Shown: in pieces, positions 5,960 to 8,908 of the stretch
How positions within the stretch are numbered: position 1 is the stretch's first letter
Layout of the letters: every line of letters begins with the position of its first letter
Assembly: GCA_001464165.1 (NCBI GenBank)
Contig: LNEX01000107.1
Location: forward strand, 1 to 8,908
Source of the DNA: a bacterium Ga0077546
GTDB taxonomy: Bacteria > Cyanobacteriota > Vampirovibrionia > Obscuribacterales > Obscuribacteraceae
Reading direction: 5' to 3'
DNA length: 8,908 nucleotides
Program-made: the position numbers and the translations under genes
The notes under the pieces: generated by a model
The model's input: only the letters and a program-made list of their open reading frames with translations
Told to the model about the DNA's origin: nothing
Databases searched by the model: none

Positions 5960-6484
5960 CTATGCAGCAAATCCAGGCAGCTCTGGTCGTCCAGCAAACT
6001 TTTTTAGAATAGCTGCCAATTCGCTGGTTGAGCATCCTTTAGTAAGATAGGCATCCATTCCCGCATTGATACAGTCAGCTATAACATCTTCCTCAATCAT
6101 GGTCGAAAAACCGATGATCGGTATGTGACTATCAGAGCCAGTCTCTGACGTTCTTATCTTTCTCGTGCATTCAATGCCATTCATATCCGCCATTTGCAAA
6201 TCCATGAGGATTGCTGCACATGAATGCACTTTCAGTAGGTCTAAGGCAGCTTGCCCACTTATTGCTTCATGAGCAATGTAGCCGAGGATTCTTAGCGTCA
6301 TTGCTGAGCCCATAAGGCCTACTGCGCTGTCATCAACAATCAAAATTTGCAGCTTTTTGCTAGTGACAATTAAAACCTGCTCTAGATCTGGTTTTGCATC
6401 GGTAGTTTTGCTGAGCGATTTTACTTCTTCGGACTGAAATTCATCGCATGCTGCAAGCTCTGCGAGTGAAGGTGGAATTTGCAT
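5960..6484 (-). CDS. Orphan response-regulator receiver protein
   Basis: A single CheY-like receiver domain (about residues 45-165) that would accept phosphate from a histidine kinase. Visible conserved sites: the acidic pair Asp51-Asp52 in ILIVDDS, the phosphoacceptor Asp95 in AILMDLQMADMNG, the switch position Ser127 in GFSTM (Thr in most members), and Lys149 in AYLTKG. A 44-residue N-terminal leader of low similarity precedes it, and there is no DNA-binding or enzymatic output domain after it, so it probably acts by protein contact or as a phosphorelay intermediate. ATG 6484 has AGGT six bases upstream (6491-6494). No kinase is in the window. It is divergent from the DUF417 gene across a 340-base intergenic region. 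The sequence also resembles receiver modules from hybrid kinases, and an origin from one is possible. Confidence 0.9.
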   Translation of the reverse strand: MQIPPSLAELAACDEFQSEEVKSLSKTTDAKPDLEQVLIVTSKKLQILIVDDSAVGLMGSAMTLRILGYIAHEAISGQAALDLLKVHSCAAILMDLQMADMNGIECTRKIRTSETGSDSHIPIIGFSTMIEEDVIADCINAGMDAYLTKGCSTSELAAILKKFAGRPELPGFAA

Positions 6485-6529
6485 TGGGTTACCTGATGAT
6501 AATTATTGGTTTTTAAACCTTAATAGATG

Positions 6530-6576
6530 TGCTGAGAGCAACTAACTGTTTAACTCAGGACTTAGTTGTCCCAGCA
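6530..6576. repeat. Compound inverted repeat near the receiver gene
   Basis: TGCTG (6530-6534) and CAACTAA (6539-6545) pair with TTAGTTG (6562-6568) and CAGCA (6572-6576). Internal loops of 4 and 3 bases separate the two stems, and the hairpin loop is 16 bases. It starts 46 bases before the receiver start codon, in its probable leader or promoter. Confidence 0.5.
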
Positions 6577-6613
6577 AAGTTCCTTCTTTCAACATTTACC
6601 AGTGGCGAATGTG

Positions 6614-6642
6614 TGCTGCTGACATGGCCCATGTCAGCAGCA
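6614..6642. repeat. Perfect 14-bp-arm palindrome with one central base
   Basis: TGCTGCTGACATGG (6614-6627) is followed by one central C (6628) and its exact complement CCATGTCAGCAGCA (6629-6642). Pairing can extend to 6612-6644 with one G-T. No T-run follows on either side and both neighbouring genes start away from it, so a terminator is unlikely. An operator for a dimeric regulator, or a very strong RNA hairpin, are the alternatives. Confidence 0.8.
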
Positions 6643-6654
6643 TAACCATACGTC

Positions 6655-6676
6655 ATTGAGCCTTTACGGTCTCAAT
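6655..6676. repeat. Short inverted repeat
   Basis: ATTGAG (6655-6660) pairs with CTCAAT (6671-6676) across 10 bases; two further C-G pairs are possible with one bulged base. It lies 12 bases right of the large palindrome. Confidence 0.4.
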
Positions 6677-6727
6677 AGTGCAAACATTTCTGGGCAATAG
6701 CTTTCGACTCGGCGATATGCGCTAACT

Positions 6728-6737
6728 ATCAATTGAT
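6728..6737. repeat. 10-bp perfect palindrome
   Basis: ATCAATTGAT reads the same on both strands. It is about 90 bases upstream of the DUF417 start and could be a half-site pair for a small regulator; chance occurrence is possible. Confidence 0.3.
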
Positions 6738-6745
6738 CTAAATTC

Positions 6746-6762
6746 CAGAAAACTTTCTTCTG
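6746..6762 (+). repeat. Small hairpin in the DUF417 leader
   Basis: CAGAA (6746-6750) and TTCTG (6758-6762) form a 5-bp stem with a 7-base loop, followed by AGGGG (6763-6767). It may be part of a folded leader with the hairpin at 6789-6815. Confidence 0.3.
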
Positions 6763-6788
6763 AGGGGTAAGAATCCTGCCGCTAAAGT

Positions 6789-6815
6789 CTCAAATAGGCA
6801 GATACCCCATTTGAG
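6789..6815 (+). promoter_or_regulatory. Hairpin overlapping the DUF417 ribosome binding site
   Basis: CTCAAAT (6789-6795) pairs perfectly with ATTTGAG (6809-6815) around a 13-base loop. The right arm contains the first three bases of the GAGG Shine-Dalgarno sequence (6813-6816), eight bases before the ATG at 6825. Folding would hide the site and lower translation, as in RNA-based switches or thermosensors. The role is inferred from position. Confidence 0.45.
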
Positions 6816-6824
6816 GACAAACGA

Positions 6825-7328
6825 ATGAACACTTTTATGAACCAATTCGAGCAGTCGGACAAACCAGACCATTCATCGAGTCCGATCGTCAAAAAAACAG
6901 TTTATCTGTCATATCTCGCACTAGCTCTAACTATCGGCTGGATCGGTCTTCTGAAATTTACAGCTGCTGAAGCAGAAGGAATCGCACCGTTTGTGTCAAA
7001 TAGTCCTTTTGTTGGATGGACATATGGCGTAATGAGTCATCAAGCTCTATCTAACATTCTTGGCTCGGTTGAGATAGTAGTTGCCGCTCTCATCACTATG
7101 CGTTTTGTAAGTCCCAAGCTATCAGCTATCGGTGGTTTGCTGGCTACCGGCATGTTTCTAACGACACTCTCGTTCATATTTTCCACGCCCGGTGCAATAA
7201 GCGGTGTCATATTCGGTGTCGTTCCGGAATTGTCTGTTCCAGGTCAGTTTCTGCTCAAAGACACAGTATTACTGGGTGTAGCGCTTCAAATTCTTACCGA
7301 ATCAATCGCCGCTATCAGAAACAAGTAG
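6825..7328 (+). CDS. DUF417 family inner-membrane protein (YkgB/RclC-like)
   Basis: A 167-residue membrane protein with about four hydrophobic segments (near 27-44, 79-95, 101-120, 139-160). The family hallmarks are clear: GWIGLLKFTAAEAEGIAPFV (39-58), SNSPF, and PGQFLLKDTVLLG (139-151). In E. coli the homologue RclC (YkgB) belongs to the reactive-chlorine-resistance rcl cluster together with the flavoprotein RclA; its molecular function is unclear. The N-terminal 25 residues are polar and lie before the first membrane segment. The start ATG has GAGG eight bases upstream, inside a hairpin. It is followed after 27 bases by an NDH-2-like gene on the same strand, so the two are probably one operon. 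Here the flavoprotein partner is NDH-2-like rather than RclA, so the exact stress role cannot be transferred. Confidence 0.88.
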   Translation: MNTFMNQFEQSDKPDHSSSPIVKKTVYLSYLALALTIGWIGLLKFTAAEAEGIAPFVSNSPFVGWTYGVMSHQALSNILGSVEIVVAALITMRFVSPKLSAIGGLLATGMFLTTLSFIFSTPGAISGVIFGVVPELSVPGQFLLKDTVLLGVALQILTESIAAIRNK

Positions 7329-7355
7329 ACAACCTCGCATTGAAAATAGACTTTT

Positions 7356-8729
7356 ATGGATACAGAAATGGAAACTAACAGTAAACCAAAAATCCTCATA
7401 TTAGGCGGGGGCTTCGGAGGACTCTATGCCGCGCTTGAATTTGAAAAGCACCTAAAGAAGCATGACGATATTGAAGTAACGATAGTCAATCGAGACAACT
7501 ATTTCCTCTTCACCCCGATGCTGCATGAGGTTGCAGCCAGCGATCTTGACTTGACGAATATTGTAATTCCCGGTCGCAAGCTGCTTAAGCGGGTGCAGTA
7601 TTTTACGGTTGACGTCGCCAAAATTGATTGCGATAGAAGAACAGTTTTGATATCACACGGGTTTGCTGACCATGCTCACGAACTATCTTATGACCATCTG
7701 GTTCTGGCATTGGGCTCCATCACCAATTTCTTTAACTTGCCGGGCTTGCACGGAAGAGCTTTGACTATGAAAACCTTGGGTGATGCGATAAAGCTTCGCA
7801 ATCTACTTATCCAGCATTTAGAGGAAGCCGCCAATGAATGCGCCGAGTTCGAGCGGGAGCTATTGCTTACTTTTGTTGTAGCAGGTGCCGGCTTTGCAGG
7901 CGTTGAGACCGTTGCCGGTATAAACGATTTCATCAGAGACGCTTTGCCCTTCTATCCGACTTTGAACGAAAACATGCTTCGCGTGGTGCTTGTTCATCCG
8001 GGCGACTTTATACTGCCGGAACTAGGACCGGAGCTTGGGCAATATGCAGGCGATAGGCTGCGAGAGCGCAAAGTTGAAATAAAGCCTGCTTGCCGCGTCG
8101 ATTCGGTGGAAAATACTCGCATATGTATCTCTGACGGGACTGAGATCAACAGCAATACCTTGATTTGGACTGCTGGCTCATCCCCTCATCCTGCAATTGA
8201 TTTTATACCTGGTGCTAAAGAGCGAGGTCTAGTTAAGGTAAATGAGTTTCTCGAAGTATCTGATTGCAATGGCATTTGGGCTCTCGGTGACTGTGCTGCA
8301 GTGCCTGACCTCACAACAGGAAAGCTTTGCCCACCGACCGCACAACATGCCTCACGGCAGGGCACTGTTTTGGCTAAAAACATAATTGCGACCATTCAAA
8401 ACAAACCGAAGACTGCTTTCAAGTTTGCGACTATAGGGCTTCTCGCAGCAATCGGCAAAAGAACCGGAGTCGCCCAGATTATGGGCTTCAAATTTTCCGG
8501 GTTTACAGCCTGGTTCATGTGGCGAACTATTTACTTGCTTAAACTTCCCACCATGCATAAAAAGGTGAGAGTCGCATTGGACTGGGCCCTTAACCTCATT
8601 TTTGAGAAAGACTTTGTGCAGTATTCACTGACACGTTCGCCAGTAATTTCGAATCATTCCGTTGAGTTTGACAAAGTGATTCGTGAGAACTGCTCAAAAG
8701 AAGGGTCAGAGGTGCAGAATGAGACTTGA
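7356..8729 (+). CDS. Type II NADH dehydrogenase-like FAD oxidoreductase (NDH-2 family)
   Basis: Membrane-associated flavoprotein expected to move electrons from NAD(P)H to a quinone without pumping protons. The FAD-binding Rossmann motif is ILILGGGFGG (13-22); the NADH-binding motif is VVAGAGFAGVET (174-185); the second FAD contact is GIWALGDCAAVP (306-317), followed by PPTAQHASRQG (326-336), which in NDH-2 lines the quinone/FAD region. The C-terminal part (about 380-425: FTAWFMWRTIYLLKLP and following) has the hydrophobic and basic character of the NDH-2 membrane-anchoring region. Length (457) is normal for the family. ATG 7356 has no strong ribosome site; ATG 7368 is a possible alternative, and translation may be coupled to the upstream DUF417 gene. 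Its 3' end overlaps the next gene by 11 bases. Relatives act on other quinones or sulfide, but no sulfide-quinone reductase cysteine pattern is evident. Confidence 0.92.
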   Translation: MDTEMETNSKPKILILGGGFGGLYAALEFEKHLKKHDDIEVTIVNRDNYFLFTPMLHEVAASDLDLTNIVIPGRKLLKRVQYFTVDVAKIDCDRRTVLISHGFADHAHELSYDHLVLALGSITNFFNLPGLHGRALTMKTLGDAIKLRNLLIQHLEEAANECAEFERELLLTFVVAGAGFAGVETVAGINDFIRDALPFYPTLNENMLRVVLVHPGDFILPELGPELGQYAGDRLRERKVEIKPACRVDSVENTRICISDGTEINSNTLIWTAGSSPHPAIDFIPGAKERGLVKVNEFLEVSDCNGIWALGDCAAVPDLTTGKLCPPTAQHASRQGTVLAKNIIATIQNKPKTAFKFATIGLLAAIGKRTGVAQIMGFKFSGFTAWFMWRTIYLLKLPTMHKKVRVALDWALNLIFEKDFVQYSLTRSPVISNHSVEFDKVIRENCSKEGSEVQNET

Positions 8730-8908
8730 AAGAAAATTGGGTTTCGCGCCGGACCATAATCAACGCTTGAAAAGTTGTGATGGCTTTTGGAATCGTTCGT
8801 CGTACCTAATAGAAAAAGACCCATACATTCTTCATCCGCGCCATGTATTCTATTTACGGCATTTCAAGAAATGTCACCGTTGCCGCGAAGGATTCAGGTT
8901 TCTTGGCA
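8719..8908 (+). CDS. Unknown gene, 5' part only, overlapping the NDH-2 gene
   Basis: An open frame of 63 codons begins at ATG 8719 and runs off the right edge. GAGG six bases upstream (8709-8712) is one of the better ribosome sites in the window, and the start overlaps the end of the NDH-2 frame by 11 bases in another frame, as in translationally coupled operons. The visible peptide starts MRLERKLGFAPDH, is rich in Arg, His and aromatic residues, and contains CHRC (Cys52, Cys55), which could bind a metal or a redox cofactor together with residues beyond the window. I do not recognise the family. Its position suggests a role linked to the DUF417/NDH-2 pair. Confidence 0.6.
   Translation, partial: MRLERKLGFAPDHNQRLKSCDGFWNRSSYLIEKDPYILHPRHVFYLRHFKKCHRCREGFRFLG

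Larger units (their letters stand above)
6485..6824. other. Dyad-rich divergent intergenic region, 340 bases
   Basis: No gene is visible. The region separates the receiver gene (minus) from the DUF417 gene (plus) and should hold both promoters, but no consensus -35/-10 pair stands out. It carries at least six inverted repeats (6530-6576, 6614-6642, 6655-6676, 6728-6737, 6746-6762, 6789-6815), so it may form a structured leader RNA or bind regulators. Confidence 0.6.

Noticed and set aside
5708..6035. Short open frames on both strands downstream of the receiver gene, including an 84-codon minus-strand frame and a plus-strand frame ending at 5923
   Set aside because: The minus frame overlaps the receiver gene by 76 bases in another frame, the plus frame lacks a sound start, and neither resembles a family I know.
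7380..7390. AGTAAACCAAA, 10 of 11 identical to the left arm of the dif-like site
   Set aside because: It falls in the first codons of the NDH-2 gene and has no matching second arm or centre, so it is a chance match.
3..8908. CRISPR array, tRNA, rRNA or retron RNA
   Set aside because: No regularly spaced direct repeats, tRNA-like T-arm motifs, rRNA sequence or reverse transcriptase were seen by eye.

Overview
The window is bacterial: compact genes with few gaps, Shine-Dalgarno-like sites, a two-component receiver, a type II NADH dehydrogenase and two kinds of site-specific recombinase. Base composition is mosaic. Parts of the carbohydrate-binding-like gene (about 737-2395) are strongly GC-rich, while the ATPase gene (3381-4907) is clearly AT-rich, with some 60-base lines near one third GC. 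I cannot name the organism. A moderate-GC environmental bacterium fits, and a cyanobacterial-lineage relative is only a guess.

Layout. (1) 3-686 (+): serine recombinase of the resolvase/invertase type, at or just inside the left edge. (2) 737-2395 (-): a cytoplasm-like protein of three tandem beta-sandwich (CBM-like) units, whose first unit lacks its opening strand and whose C-terminus carries the opening strand of a fourth unit. (3) 2674-3369 (+) and 3381-4907 (-): an HNH-type nuclease and an ABC/SMC-like ATPase, tail to tail with 11 bases between stop codons. Their domains resemble the two halves of Septu-type (PtuB/PtuA) anti-phage systems, but the convergent layout, the altered nuclease metal site and a C-terminal extension on the ATPase are unusual. 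(4) 5003-5575 (-): a catalytic-domain-only tyrosine recombinase. About 95 bases upstream of it lies a 28-bp site with 11-bp inverted arms and a 6-bp centre, the geometry of a Xer/dif-type recombination site. (5) 5960-6484 (-): an orphan receiver-domain protein. (6) 6485-6824: a 340-base divergent intergenic region rich in inverted repeats, including a perfect 14-bp-arm palindrome and a hairpin that covers the ribosome binding site of the next gene. (7) 6825-8729 (+): a DUF417 (YkgB/RclC-like) membrane protein followed by an NDH-2-like flavoprotein, then an overlapping unknown gene (8719 onward) that runs off the right edge.

Reading of the whole: 3-5700 looks like an accessory region, with a candidate two-gene defence module between two recombinase genes. 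6485-8908 looks like a redox operon with its own structured leader. The defence assignment is inference from motifs and gene pairing. The recombinases, ATPase, receiver, DUF417 and NDH-2 assignments rest on clear motifs.
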